Under the pieces are notes generated by a model. That model saw only the letters and a program-made list of their open reading frames with translations, did no database searches and was not told the DNA's origin. From Gammaproteobacteria bacterium (GTDB taxonomy: Bacteria; Pseudomonadota; Gammaproteobacteria; Chromatiales; Chromatiaceae), in assembly GCA_024227135.1 (NCBI GenBank), contig JAAELC010000285.1:1-32782 (forward strand): a stretch of 32,782 nucleotides of DNA. The letters are read 5' to 3'. The position numbers were made by a program, and so were the translations under genes. Of this stretch, positions 25,266 through 32,782 are shown one piece after another (the first letter of the stretch is position 1; each line of letters opens with the position of its first letter).

Positions 25266-27224
25266 ATGCTCGCAAGATTTTTTCGTTACTCGCTCACCTC
25301 CGTCCTGATCTTCTCCGGGGGGGCCAGCCAGTCAGGCGCGCAAAGCCTGCCGGTCGCACCAGGATATGGTGAACTGAACTATACGTTGCCGGAAGCAGGC
25401 AGTTACCAGTTACCGCCCCTGGGGACCGCGGCCGACGGCGAAGTACTGGATACCAGCGGGCACACCCAACGCCTTCACCAGCAGTTCGGCAGCCAGTACG
25501 TGCTGCTGGCGTTTATCTACAGTACCTGCAGTGATGTGAATGGCTGCCCTCTCACCGCCCATGTTTTCTATAAGATCAAGTCGGAAATGAAACGGGACAA
25601 GATACTGGCGCGGCGTCTCAAACTGATCAGTCTGAGCTTCGATCCCCTGGTGGACACACCGGAGATGCTGCAGCTCTACGGCAACAATTTCCGTTATGCC
25701 GGCAACGCAGGAGAGTGGCAGTTTCTCACTACGTCGTCAGAAAAAACACTGGATCCGATACTGAGAGCCTACAATCAGCAGGTGCAACGGGAATTGAAAG
25801 ACGATGGCAGCAACTCCGCCGGTTACTCTCATGTTCTGCGGATCTTTCTCATCGACCCGGACAAGCGCATACGCAATATTTACAGTGCAGATTTTCTTCA
25901 CCACGATCTGCTGCTTGCGGATGTACGAACACTGTTGAAGCAGGAAGATCAGACCGATACATGGAATAGAAGTGGCAGTCAGCCATTACAGGTTTCCCGG
26001 CTATCCAACCCAGGAGACGACAAAAGAGGCTACGAACAGACATCTTACCGGACCCGTTCCCTGGCACTGGAACTACGACAGGGAAAGGAAGCTGATCTGA
26101 TCCGTTTCGGTACAGAACCGCCTTTGGGATTACCGGCAATACCCACCCCGCTCGACAACCCCCTCTCCCGGGAAAAAATAGCACTGGGCAGAAAGCTGTT
26201 CTACGATCGTCGCCTGTCGCTGAACGACACCTTTTCCTGTGCCATGTGCCACATCCCCGATCAGGGGTTCACCAGCAACGAACTTGCCACGGCAGTCGGC
26301 ATCGAAGGGCGCAGCGTCAGGCGCAACACCCCGACGATCTATAATTCCGCCTATGCCACCCTGCTCTTCCATGACGGCCGTGAGGACTCCCTGGAGCAGC
26401 AGGCCTGGGGGCCACTGCTGGCCTCCAACGAGATGGGAAATCCGTCCATTGGATATGTTCTGAATAAAATACGCCAAATCCAGGAGTACCAGGGTCTGTT
26501 CGAAGCCGCGTTCGATGGGAAGGATGCCTCCATGATGACACTGGGTATGGCGCTGGCCAGTTACCAACGCACGCTAGTATCAGGTTCCTCTGCTTTCGAC
26601 CGCTGGTACTACGGCAACGATCCAAATGCTCTCAGCCCCGGTGCACAACGGGGATTCAGGGTATTTGCCGGTAAGGGAGGATGTGTGGCATGCCACACCA
26701 TCGAAAAAAGGTATGCATTGTTCACGGACAACCGCCTCCATAACACGGGAATGGGATACCGTTCATCGATGGGTATCCATCCGGAGAAAGAGAAGATAAT
26801 CATCGCACCGGGTGTATTCATTGAGGTGGACCGCGCTGTCATAGATCAAGTCGGTGAAAAACCACCCGCAGACGTCGGGCGCTACGAAGTCACCCAGAGT
26901 CCCCATGACCGTTGGAAATATAAGACACCCAGCTTGAGAAATATTGTATTGACTGCACCCTATATGCATGACGGCTCGCTGGGTAGCTTGAAGGAAGTGA
27001 TTGATTTTTACGATGCGGGCGGTGTTCCCAACGATTTACTCGACCCGCGGATCCGCCCCCTGAATCTGAGCGAGCAGGAGAAAGTGGATCTGGTGTTATT
27101 TATGGGGTCCCTGACCGGCAGTAATGTGGACACACTGGTTGCCGATGCCTTTGCGGCACCCGTGGGTGATATTGGGAAAGGTGACCCCACCTGGGTGTCA
27201 GGCACCGACGTTGAGGTCAAGTAA
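25266..27224 (+). CDS. fused SCO-domain / diheme cytochrome c peroxidase (MauG-like), MtoX maturation candidate
   Basis: This 652-residue exported protein (signal peptide about 1-26) joins two modules. Residues about 45-225 form a SCO1/SenC thioredoxin-like copper domain with Cys88 and Cys94 (CSDVNGCP, a CX5C variant of the usual CX3C) and His189. Residues about 285-625 form a diheme peroxidase with CAMCH (325-329) and CVACH (473-477) and the late APYMHDGSLGSL motif. In Hyphomicrobium these functions are separate genes next to mtoX, thought to supply copper and mature the oxidase; here they are one polypeptide. The start at 25266 is picked because it places a signal peptide at the N-terminus, although the ribosome site is weak; 25134 and 25182 are other in-frame starts. 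Ordinary H2O2 peroxidase activity is also possible. Confidence 0.85.
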   Translation: MLARFFRYSLTSVLIFSGGASQSGAQSLPVAPGYGELNYTLPEAGSYQLPPLGTAADGEVLDTSGHTQRLHQQFGSQYVLLAFIYSTCSDVNGCPLTAHVFYKIKSEMKRDKILARRLKLISLSFDPLVDTPEMLQLYGNNFRYAGNAGEWQFLTTSSEKTLDPILRAYNQQVQRELKDDGSNSAGYSHVLRIFLIDPDKRIRNIYSADFLHHDLLLADVRTLLKQEDQTDTWNRSGSQPLQVSRLSNPGDDKRGYEQTSYRTRSLALELRQGKEADLIRFGTEPPLGLPAIPTPLDNPLSREKIALGRKLFYDRRLSLNDTFSCAMCHIPDQGFTSNELATAVGIEGRSVRRNTPTIYNSAYATLLFHDGREDSLEQQAWGPLLASNEMGNPSIGYVLNKIRQIQEYQGLFEAAFDGKDASMMTLGMALASYQRTLVSGSSAFDRWYYGNDPNALSPGAQRGFRVFAGKGGCVACHTIEKRYALFTDNRLHNTGMGYRSSMGIHPEKEKIIIAPGVFIEVDRAVIDQVGEKPPADVGRYEVTQSPHDRWKYKTPSLRNIVLTAPYMHDGSLGSLKEVIDFYDAGGVPNDLLDPRIRPLNLSEQEKVDLVLFMGSLTGSNVDTLVADAFAAPVGDIGKGDPTWVSGTDVEVK

Positions 27225-27785
27225 GTGGCACTCTCCCGAAGCGGCCGCTGTTTGATCCTGTCTTCCTGGCTGTGTCTGGGTAGCCATTCCATATGGGCGG
27301 TAGAGGCCATGAGTGGCAACTTCGCATTGACCGACCAGGACGGCCAACGGTTTCAACTCGACCAGCTGAAAGGTAAAGTGGTCTTACTTTTTTTTGGTTA
27401 CACTTTCTGCCCGGATATCTGCCCCACAGAACTGACTAACCTGTCCAGGGTGCTGGATACACTTGATGGGGAGTCCGTACAAGGTGTGTTCGTCACAGTA
27501 GACCCGGACCGTGACACCCCTGAGGTGCTCAAGGATTACACCGATTACTTTAACAGGAGGCTTATCGGGCTCACCGGCTCACCGGCGCAGATTGATCGGG
27601 TGACACAGAAATACCGGGTAAAGTTCAGGAAACTCCCTGTCCCGGGGGGAAGCTATTCCATGAATCATCCCTCCAACCTTTACCTCATAGACCGGACAGG
27701 AAAACTGTCGACAATCGTTCCTTACGGCCTTCCACCCGAGCACGTGGTGGATGTGGTGAGGCATCTGCTGGCGGAAAATCTGTGA
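27225..27785 (+). CDS. SCO1/SenC-family copper chaperone
   Basis: The 186-residue exported SCO protein has the canonical FCPDICP motif (Cys62, Cys66) and His148 in SMNHPSNLYLID, the three copper ligands of the family. The N-terminal 25 residues form a signal peptide. The GTG start directly follows the TAA of the fused SCO-peroxidase gene, with GAGG 9 nt upstream, so the two are co-translated. Its probable role is copper delivery to MtoX or to cytochrome oxidase. It is a second SCO unit next to one already fused to the peroxidase. Confidence 0.9.
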   Translation: MALSRSGRCLILSSWLCLGSHSIWAVEAMSGNFALTDQDGQRFQLDQLKGKVVLLFFGYTFCPDICPTELTNLSRVLDTLDGESVQGVFVTVDPDRDTPEVLKDYTDYFNRRLIGLTGSPAQIDRVTQKYRVKFRKLPVPGGSYSMNHPSNLYLIDRTGKLSTIVPYGLPPEHVVDVVRHLLAENL

Positions 27786-27837
27786 GCATGAGACAATCGG
27801 GACGCCTCTGTCAGAACAACGAACAGTGTCGGGACTG

Positions 27838-28491
27838 ATGGAAATTCGGGCGTTATATTTCATCGTAATCTGTACCTGCTGCTATTCCGGTCCGGCCAGT
27901 GCAGGCCCGGAGTCTGATCCCGGGCATACCCTCGCCCCTCCGTTTGAACTCAGAGACCTGGAAGGTAAGGTTCATCGACTCTCGGACACCCGGGGGAAGG
28001 TATCGATCATCAACTTCTGGGCAACCTGGTGCGAGCCTTGTCGGGAAGAGCTGCCTTCGATGAACCGGGCCTGGGCCAGCTTGAAAGACGAAGCAGTCAC
28101 CATGATGGCCATCAATGTGAGCGAAGACCGGGAGGCGGTTGCCACCTTCCGTAGAGACTACCCTATGGATTTTCTGATACTGCTGGATACCCGCGGTACA
28201 AGCAGTCAGCGTTGGGGTGTCACCGGTTTACCGACCACTTTCGTGGTCAGTCCACAAGGAAGGATCATCTCTCGTATTGTCGGAATACATCAGTGGGACA
28301 GCGACGAGACGTTGCAGATGATCCGAGATCTCAAAGATCGAGGCTTCCCTGGTGGGAAGGACTCACCCCCAGAGATTACCCAGCATGGATGGTCTGTGGA
28401 GGAAGTGTCTCTGGCAGGAATGCCAAAGCCAAGTCTACAGGGAGATATTTACGACCTCTTCCGGATCAGATCACCCATACGGTGTGAGTAG
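27838..28491 (+). CDS. TlpA-like exported thioredoxin with a repeat-derived C-terminus
   Basis: The 217-residue redoxin has a signal peptide (about 1-22) and a TlpA/ResA-type fold with WATWCEPCRE (Cys65, Cys68) and the cis-Pro loop TGLPTTFVV. It may keep SCO or cytochrome cysteines reduced. The domain is complete by about residue 170. Residues 173-217 are translated from copy R5 of the interspersed repeat, and the stop codon (TAG) lies in that element, so the original C-terminus was replaced. The ATG at 27838 is preferred; a GTG at 27826 is in frame and neither has a strong ribosome site. Confidence 0.85.
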   Translation: MEIRALYFIVICTCCYSGPASAGPESDPGHTLAPPFELRDLEGKVHRLSDTRGKVSIINFWATWCEPCREELPSMNRAWASLKDEAVTMMAINVSEDREAVATFRRDYPMDFLILLDTRGTSSQRWGVTGLPTTFVVSPQGRIISRIVGIHQWDSDETLQMIRDLKDRGFPGGKDSPPEITQHGWSVEEVSLAGMPKPSLQGDIYDLFRIRSPIRCE

Positions 28492-28495
28492 ATAC
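28355..28495 (+). repeat. 141-bp family 3'-end repeat, copy R5, inside a coding region
   Basis: Plus-oriented copy forming the 3' end of the TlpA-like gene. The proximal end reads GGACTCACCCCC and the distal end GTGAGTAGATAC. The hairpin loop is GGAA in place of GGGA, so the GNRA loop pattern is kept although the base changed. Confidence 0.85.
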
Positions 28496-28558
28496 CTTAA
28501 GCCAATATTTTCAGAATACCTGTAATCTGATACTACCCCTATTCAAGGAGAAAAATAT

Positions 28559-29668
28559 ATGAAAGCAAGAGCCGCCGTAGCCTGGGAACCCAAAAGACCC
28601 CTGGTGATAGAGACCATTGATGTGGAAGGCCCGAAACAAGGAGAAGTGCTGTTGAAAGTGATTGCTTCCGGTGTGTGTCACACGGATGCTTTTACACTAT
28701 CCGGCGATGATCCCGAAGGCGCCTTCCCCTGCGTGCTTGGACATGAGGGTGGATGTGAAGTGGTGGAGTGTGGTCCCGGTGTAAAGGCGCTTAAACCAGG
28801 GGACCATGTGATACCACTCTATATCCCGGAGTGCGGCGAATGCGAATACTGTCATTCAAAAAAGACCAATCTCTGTCAATCCATTGCAGAAACGGTCTGG
28901 ACCGGATTCATGCCTGATCGCACACGCCGATTCTCCATCAATGGAAAACCAATTTACCACTACATGGGATGCTCTACTTTTTCCGAGTATACCGTAGTAC
29001 CGGAAATTGCCCTGGCAAAAGTAAACAGGGAGGCTCCCCTCGACAAGGTCTGTCTGCTTGGTTGTGGCGTCACCACAGGAATCGGTGCTGTGCTCAACAC
29101 CGCAAAGGTGGAACCTGGCTCCACTGTGGCCGTATTCGGACTGGGCGGCATCGGGCTCTCCTGTATACAGGGCGCAGTAATGGCCAAAGCATCGCGCATC
29201 ATCGCCATCGATATCAATCCGGATAAGTGGAAAATAGCCAGGGAATTGGGAGCTACCGATTTCGTCAACCCCGGAGAACTCAGTGGCGGTGTTGCCGAAG
29301 CGGTCGTAGAGATGACCAAGGGTGGAGTCGACTTTTCCTTTGAGTGCATCGGAAATATTCATGTCATGCGTGAAGCCCTGGAGTGTTGCCACATGGGATG
29401 GGGGGTTTCGACCATCATCGGTGTAGCCGGTGCCGGACAGGAGATCAGCACCCGCCCGTTTCAATTGGTTACCGGTCGCACCTGGAAAGGTACAGCCTTT
29501 GGTGGGGTAAAGGGCCGTACCGAATTACCGGGATACGTGGATCGTTACATGAGTGGCGAGATAGAACTGGATTCCATGGTGACTCATACCATGCCCCTGG
29601 AGGATATCAACCGGGCATTCGATCTGATGCACAGTGGTGAAAGCATTCGCTCCGTCATCATTTTTTGA
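28559..29668 (+). CDS. frmA: S-(hydroxymethyl)glutathione dehydrogenase (class III alcohol dehydrogenase)
   Basis: The 369-residue enzyme oxidises the formaldehyde-glutathione adduct to S-formylglutathione with NAD+. Catalytic zinc ligands are Cys40, His62 and Cys169; structural zinc ligands are Cys92, Cys95, Cys98 and Cys106. The NAD fold carries GLGGIG (194-199). Length and the C-terminal SIRSVIIF are typical of class III ADH. AAGGAG stands 8 nt before the ATG. It should detoxify formaldehyde released by MtoX, and possibly that leaking from the flavin demethylases. Confidence 0.96.
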   Translation: MKARAAVAWEPKRPLVIETIDVEGPKQGEVLLKVIASGVCHTDAFTLSGDDPEGAFPCVLGHEGGCEVVECGPGVKALKPGDHVIPLYIPECGECEYCHSKKTNLCQSIAETVWTGFMPDRTRRFSINGKPIYHYMGCSTFSEYTVVPEIALAKVNREAPLDKVCLLGCGVTTGIGAVLNTAKVEPGSTVAVFGLGGIGLSCIQGAVMAKASRIIAIDINPDKWKIARELGATDFVNPGELSGGVAEAVVEMTKGGVDFSFECIGNIHVMREALECCHMGWGVSTIIGVAGAGQEISTRPFQLVTGRTWKGTAFGGVKGRTELPGYVDRYMSGEIELDSMVTHTMPLEDINRAFDLMHSGESIRSVIIF

Positions 29669-29679
29669 GATATCCGGAT

Positions 29680-30516
29680 ATGAAACAGATTGAAAGTATC
29701 AAAGAATCTGGTGGCTGGCTGAACCGCTATCAGCACCAGTCCGATGCCTGTGGTTGTCTCATGACTTTCTCGGTCTATCTACCCCCCGGTGCAGAGACCG
29801 GAAGAGTACCTGCGGTTTACTGGCTCTCCGGACTTACCTGTACCGATGACAACGTACGAACCAAGGCTGGGGCTCAACGTTATGCTTCTGAGCTTGGAAT
29901 TGCCCTAATCATGCCGGATACCAGTCCCCGGGGAGAGAACATTGCGGATGCTCCGGATCGCTATGACCTGGGAAAAGGCGCCGGTTTCTATATCAATGCG
30001 ACACAGACACCCTGGGCACCACACTATCGGATGTACGACTATATCACCAGAGAACTACCTGCATTGATCGAGTCCGAACTGCCGCTGATCCCGGGTTGCA
30101 AGTCAATCACCGGCCACTCCATGGGGGGGCATGGCGCATTGGTCTGTGCCCTTAGAGAAGCAGGTGCCTATCGTTCTGTCTCCGCATTCTCACCCATCTG
30201 TAACCCGACAGTCTGCGCCTGGGGAAAAGGGTGTTTTGGTGCTTATCTGGGCGAAGATCCTGATACCTGGAAAATCTACGATGCCACCGAATTGATCAGG
30301 GCAGACGCCGAAACCATACCCTTGTTTATTGATCAGGGCACCAGTGATGAGTTTCTGGCGGATCAACTTTATCCTCAAAATCTGCAGGCAGTATGCCAGG
30401 AAAGAAATTTTCCCCTGACATTACGAATGCATGAAGGCTACGATCACAGCTATCACTTTATTGCCACTTTCATCGGGGAACACCTGGCCTATCACGCCAA
30501 AGCACTTTCCGGGTAA
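29680..30516 (+). CDS. frmB: S-formylglutathione hydrolase
   Basis: The 278-residue esterase-D-type hydrolase releases formate and glutathione. The nucleophile elbow GHSMGG gives Ser147; Asp223 (in DQGTSDEF) and His256 (in YDHSYHF) complete the triad. WLSGLTCTDDN and PDTSPRGE are family signatures. The ATG at 29680 lies 11 nt after the frmA stop; an in-frame TTG at 29665 overlaps frmA and is less likely. The TAA stop codon lies inside the proximal end (GTAACTGCTC) of repeat R6. Confidence 0.95.
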   Translation: MKQIESIKESGGWLNRYQHQSDACGCLMTFSVYLPPGAETGRVPAVYWLSGLTCTDDNVRTKAGAQRYASELGIALIMPDTSPRGENIADAPDRYDLGKGAGFYINATQTPWAPHYRMYDYITRELPALIESELPLIPGCKSITGHSMGGHGALVCALREAGAYRSVSAFSPICNPTVCAWGKGCFGAYLGEDPDTWKIYDATELIRADAETIPLFIDQGTSDEFLADQLYPQNLQAVCQERNFPLTLRMHEGYDHSYHFIATFIGEHLAYHAKALSG

Positions 30517-30654
30517 CTGCTCACCCCCCCGGAGAATACCCCCATGGGTGGTCTGTGGAGGAAATGTCTTTGGCAGGGATGCCAAAGCCAGGCCTGCAGG
30601 GAGGTTTTTATGACGTCTTCCGGAGCAAATTGCCCATGGGGGGTGAGTAGATAC
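30513..30654 (+). repeat. 141-bp family 3'-end repeat, copy R6
   Basis: Plus-oriented and nearly complete copy: GTAACTGCTCACCCCC at the start, hairpin CTTTGGCA-GGGA-TGCCAAAG in the middle, and GGGGGGTGAGTAGATAC at the end. It overlaps the last codons of the S-formylglutathione hydrolase gene and supplies its stop. Confidence 0.88.
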
Positions 30655-30733
30655 CTTTCCTGATAGATAGACTCCCGCCCGGACAATTCACTGCCGTCCT
30701 GTGAACACCCCCGCTCTTCAGGAGAGGGTGTCA

Positions 30734-30985
30734 TCAGAGTATTCCATCGACTTGACTGCGACAGGGTGAATACTGACCGGCAACTACCGCTAAATGAGAG
30801 ATAAAGGCATCTTCTGTTTCCCCTGAACGAGCTGACATCACAGGCAACCATCCAGCCTGCTGTGTCAGCTGAATGGCCTTTGCTCCCAGTCTGGACTTAT
30901 TGGATGTCCCGTCCAGATCAATCATCCTTTGATCGATCTTCTCCAACTCGAATACCGATAAACCTTTCAGCACTGGTCTTATCAC
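30734..30985 (-). pseudogene. enolase-like gene remnant with internal deletion
   Basis: The frame encodes two separate pieces of an enolase (phosphopyruvate hydratase) family protein. IDQRMIDLDGTSNKSRLGAKAI corresponds to the conserved DGT-NKS-LGANAI segment near residue 100. It is followed at once by QQAGWLPVMSARSGETEDAF, which belongs near residue 370. About 250 residues are missing between them. The N-terminus (about 70-80 residues) and the last residues, which appear frame-shifted (SSRWNTLM in another frame), are also lost. Its ATG overlaps the kinase stop by 4 nt, so both once formed an operon. No active enzyme is possible. Confidence 0.72.
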
Positions 30986-31734
30986 CTTCCTGACATTGTC
31001 AATTGCTTTGTAAACTGACTTTCCTCTGTATCCATGCCGTCCGGCAAAGCTTTTCTTATGAATACCCGCACCAATTCCCTGTACTGCTCGTGGAGATATT
31101 CTACAGGTGATTTCCCATCTACCCGCGCCAGCATCAGCATTTTCAACAGATGTACGAGTTGTGTTTCGAATTCGGAGTATATAATGTCGCCGGCGTCCTT
31201 CTGATAACTATCCCATATGCAATCTGCAAGATACATAATCTGCTTCCTGTCTGATGAGAGGTGCAGGGCTTTCAGGATGAAATGGTTGAGTAAAAAGGCA
31301 ACATCAAACAGCGGATCACCATACCAGGCCACCTCGCAATCCAGCACCACCAGTCGTTCAGACGAAACCAGGATATTCTTTGGACTGAAGTCTCCATGTA
31401 CCAGACAGGTTGCAACGCCGCTCAAGCGTTCGGTTTCCTCTATGAAGTATGGCTCCAATTCCGGATGTTTTGACCCGCAAGCCAGCAAATAAGGCTCGAT
31501 GCGTAATTGTCTGAAGTTCTCAAGGGTGTCAAAATCTCTTGCCGCCTCCTCGTCACCGACCGACCTTTGGTGGATGGCAGCCAGCAGCCTGCCGGCTGCT
31601 TCAGCATAGGCCGATGTATAGTTTCTTTGCAGCAGCTGCTCTTTCCAGTTCAGGAATCCATTCTCCAGCATCTCCATACAGAAGAAGTGATACTCGCTGT
31701 CGCTGTAGAAAATCGATGGAACAGCATCAGGCAT
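30982..31734 (-). pseudogene. APH/choline-kinase-like phosphotransferase lacking its N-lobe
   Basis: The 250 encoded residues match the C-lobe of aminoglycoside/choline-kinase type phosphotransferases: LVHGDFSPKNIL (Brenner motif, catalytic Asp) and LDCEVAWYGDPLFDVAFLL (metal-binding region). The protein starts at FMEML-like hinge sequence (YHFFCMEML). The N-lobe with the ATP-binding lysine is absent, and an in-frame TAG stands four codons before the ATG. Intact relatives are usually 320-360 residues. The gene is probably inactive or a relic, coupled to an enolase-like remnant. The original substrate is unknown. Confidence 0.68.
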
Positions 31735-31851
31735 GAACGCCTTGATCTAACTAAGGTACCCTTGCCCGGTATGATCGCGTTGGACATCAGCAAACCAATC
31801 AGGTTAAGTCGTGGTTTCGACCCGGGCAGTGCGGCTGGTACTCGTATTGCA

Positions 31852-31967
31852 TTCGTTTCTGGGGGGAGCCACCCCACTATCGAATCAGCAATACTTGTAT
31901 TGGCTGTCTTTCGTTTCTGGGGGAAGCACCCCAATATCGCATCGGCAATATCCGTTTGGCTGTTGTC
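31852..31967. repeat. two 58-bp imperfect tandem repeats
   Basis: Units 31852-31909 and 31910-31967 both begin TTCGTTTCTGGGGG, continue with an AGC(C)ACCCCA segment able to pair with the G-run, then ATCG..ATC.GCAATA and end TTGGCTGT(TG)TC. They differ at about a dozen positions. They lie between the truncated kinase and the DUF1285 gene. In either strand they could encode repeated peptide units, but no gene context supports that. Confidence 0.7.
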
Positions 31968-32008
31968 GGATTGACGATCCCTTGACACCGACATGCCTGG
32001 GAAACATC

Positions 32009-32599
32009 ATGCAGGTTTTCTACTTCGGCTCAATGCGTATGTCCAGACTCGATCAGGTTCTCCGCGACATCAAGACCGCAGATGATGCCAGCAAAGCAAA
32101 GCTTGAATGGAACCCCGGCTACCAGGGCAGCATCGACATCCGAATCGCCGTCGATGGTAGCTGGTACCATGATGGGCGCCAATTTCAGCGTGATGCGCTG
32201 ACAAAACTGTTTGCCAGTGTGCTGCGCCGGGAAGGAGAAAACTATTACCTGGTAACACCCACCGAGAAACTTCAGATCCAGGTTGATGATGCCCCCTTTG
32301 TCGCCACGCTGGTGGAGCAGGAGGAGGAGTCAGAAGACCGAACAGCCATCGTCTTCGAAACCAATATCGGTGAGCAGGTTGTTGTCGACCGGCATCACCC
32401 GATCCGGGTGGAATTCAAGGCTGACACCGGCGAACCCCGGCCTTATGTTCATGTACGCGCAGGTCTCGAAGCACTAATCAGCCGTAGTGCTTTTTACGAT
32501 CTATTGGGCATGGCAGAAGAAATCCAGCGCAATCAACAATCTTTCCTCGTCGTCACCAGTATGGGTGAACGTTTTGAGCTGGGCAGGTCCGATGAGTGA
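32009..32599 (+). CDS. DUF1285 protein
   Basis: This is a 196-residue protein of the DUF1285 family, common in proteobacteria. Recognisable conserved stretches include GSIDIRIAVDGSWYHDGR, LFASVLRREGENYYLVTP, DDAPFVATLVE and ETGEPRPYVHVRAGLEALI. The family has no established biochemical role that I know of. No signal peptide or membrane segment is visible. Start choice is open: ATGs at 32009, 32033 and 32039 are in frame; 32009 has a weak GGGAAA upstream, while 32039 begins at the usual MSRLDQ. The longer open frame to 31811 runs into the tandem repeat and is rejected. A MITE-like element begins 6 nt after the stop. Confidence 0.85.
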   Translation: MQVFYFGSMRMSRLDQVLRDIKTADDASKAKLEWNPGYQGSIDIRIAVDGSWYHDGRQFQRDALTKLFASVLRREGENYYLVTPTEKLQIQVDDAPFVATLVEQEEESEDRTAIVFETNIGEQVVVDRHHPIRVEFKADTGEPRPYVHVRAGLEALISRSAFYDLLGMAEEIQRNQQSFLVVTSMGERFELGRSDE

Positions 32600-32604
32600 A
32601 GTCA

Positions 32605-32765
32605 GGAGCCTGTCCGAGAATAGAGTGATCTACCGCGGACCAGCCTGATTGGCCAGATTTCCCGATCATTATCGTTAAATTGGACCACTATTCGCCTCAA
32701 ATGATCGAAAAATCTGACTCAACCAGTCTTGCCCTCGCTACAATCGCTATTCTCGGACAGGCTCC
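32605..32765. mobile_element. MITE-like element, copy B (161 bp)
   Basis: Perfect 19-bp terminal inverted repeats: GGAGCCTGTCCGAGAATAG at 32605-32623 and its complement at 32747-32765. The body aligns with copy A at 5988-6198 but lacks the 50-bp hairpin insertion. It is non-coding and sits 5 nt after the DUF1285 stop. A transposase elsewhere in the genome would have to mobilise it. Confidence 0.82.
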
Positions 32766-32782
32766 CAGGGATCCTGCTGTAC

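Noticed and set aside
12486-30654. CRISPR array formed by the repeated elements
   Set aside because: The copies are kilobases apart, ~141 bp long, in both orientations and tied to gene ends; there are no regular spacers.
30705-30731. Intrinsic terminator after the enolase remnant
   Set aside because: Only 5-6 outer base pairs form, the inner pairing conflicts with them, and there is no T-run.
31811-32008. N-terminal extension of the DUF1285 protein
   Set aside because: The extension translates the 58-bp tandem repeat and lacks a ribosome site; conserved family sequence begins near 32039.

Overview
The window reads as a chromosomal segment of a gammaproteobacterium, roughly 50-55% GC by eye. 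The class is inferred from the GbdR-like regulator, the DUF1285 gene, heterotetrameric sarcosine oxidase and the glutathione-dependent formaldehyde pathway. The strain cannot be named from sequence alone. Methanethiol oxidation and C1 handling would suit a marine or sulfur-oxidising lineage, but that is inference.

Region 1 (1-20,000) is a glycine betaine / methylated-glycine catabolic island. It holds a dimethylglycine/sarcosine dehydrogenase-type flavoprotein (358-2871, -), a non-pyrrolysine MttB-family methyltransferase (3257-4825, +) and a GbdR-like GlxA/AraC regulator (4999-5988, +). A tightly overlapping minus-strand operon follows: corrinoid protein, DUF1638 protein, MetV, MetF, methyl-THF:corrinoid methyltransferase and ASKHA corrinoid activase (12169 down to 6230). 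Next come soxB-soxD-soxA-soxG (17781 down to 12635) and formate-THF ligase (19731-18037, -). Inferred route: MttB moves one betaine methyl group through the corrinoid protein to THF and MetV/MetF oxidise it. The dehydrogenase and SoxBDAG remove the other two methyls as methylene-THF, leaving glycine, and Fhs recovers formate and ATP. Three promoters carry a direct repeat of G(T/A)CGC half-sites exactly 21 bp apart, a good candidate operator for the GbdR-like protein.

Region 2 (20,790-22,424) is a BCCT betaine-type transporter.

Region 3 (22,828-30,516) is a methanethiol/formaldehyde module. A TetR regulator diverges from mtoX (SBP56 methanethiol oxidase). Then come a fused SCO-diheme peroxidase (MauG-like), a stand-alone SCO protein, a TlpA-like thioredoxin, S-(hydroxymethyl)glutathione dehydrogenase and S-formylglutathione hydrolase. 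MtoX makes formaldehyde, H2S and H2O2, and the last two enzymes turn formaldehyde into formate. The TetR-mtoX gap holds a sigma70-like promoter with a near-palindrome filling its 17-bp spacer and a second one at the predicted transcription start.

Region 4 (30,655-32,782) is decayed or hypervariable: an internally deleted enolase-like fragment, a kinase lacking its N-lobe, a 58-bp tandem repeat, an intact DUF1285 gene and a MITE-like element.

Two repeat families run through the window. One is a ~141-bp structured element with six copies, all at the 3' end of a gene and all in the orientation of that gene; one copy has become the C-terminus of the TlpA-like protein. The other is a MITE-like element with 19-bp terminal inverted repeats, present twice (5988-6198 and 32605-32765).
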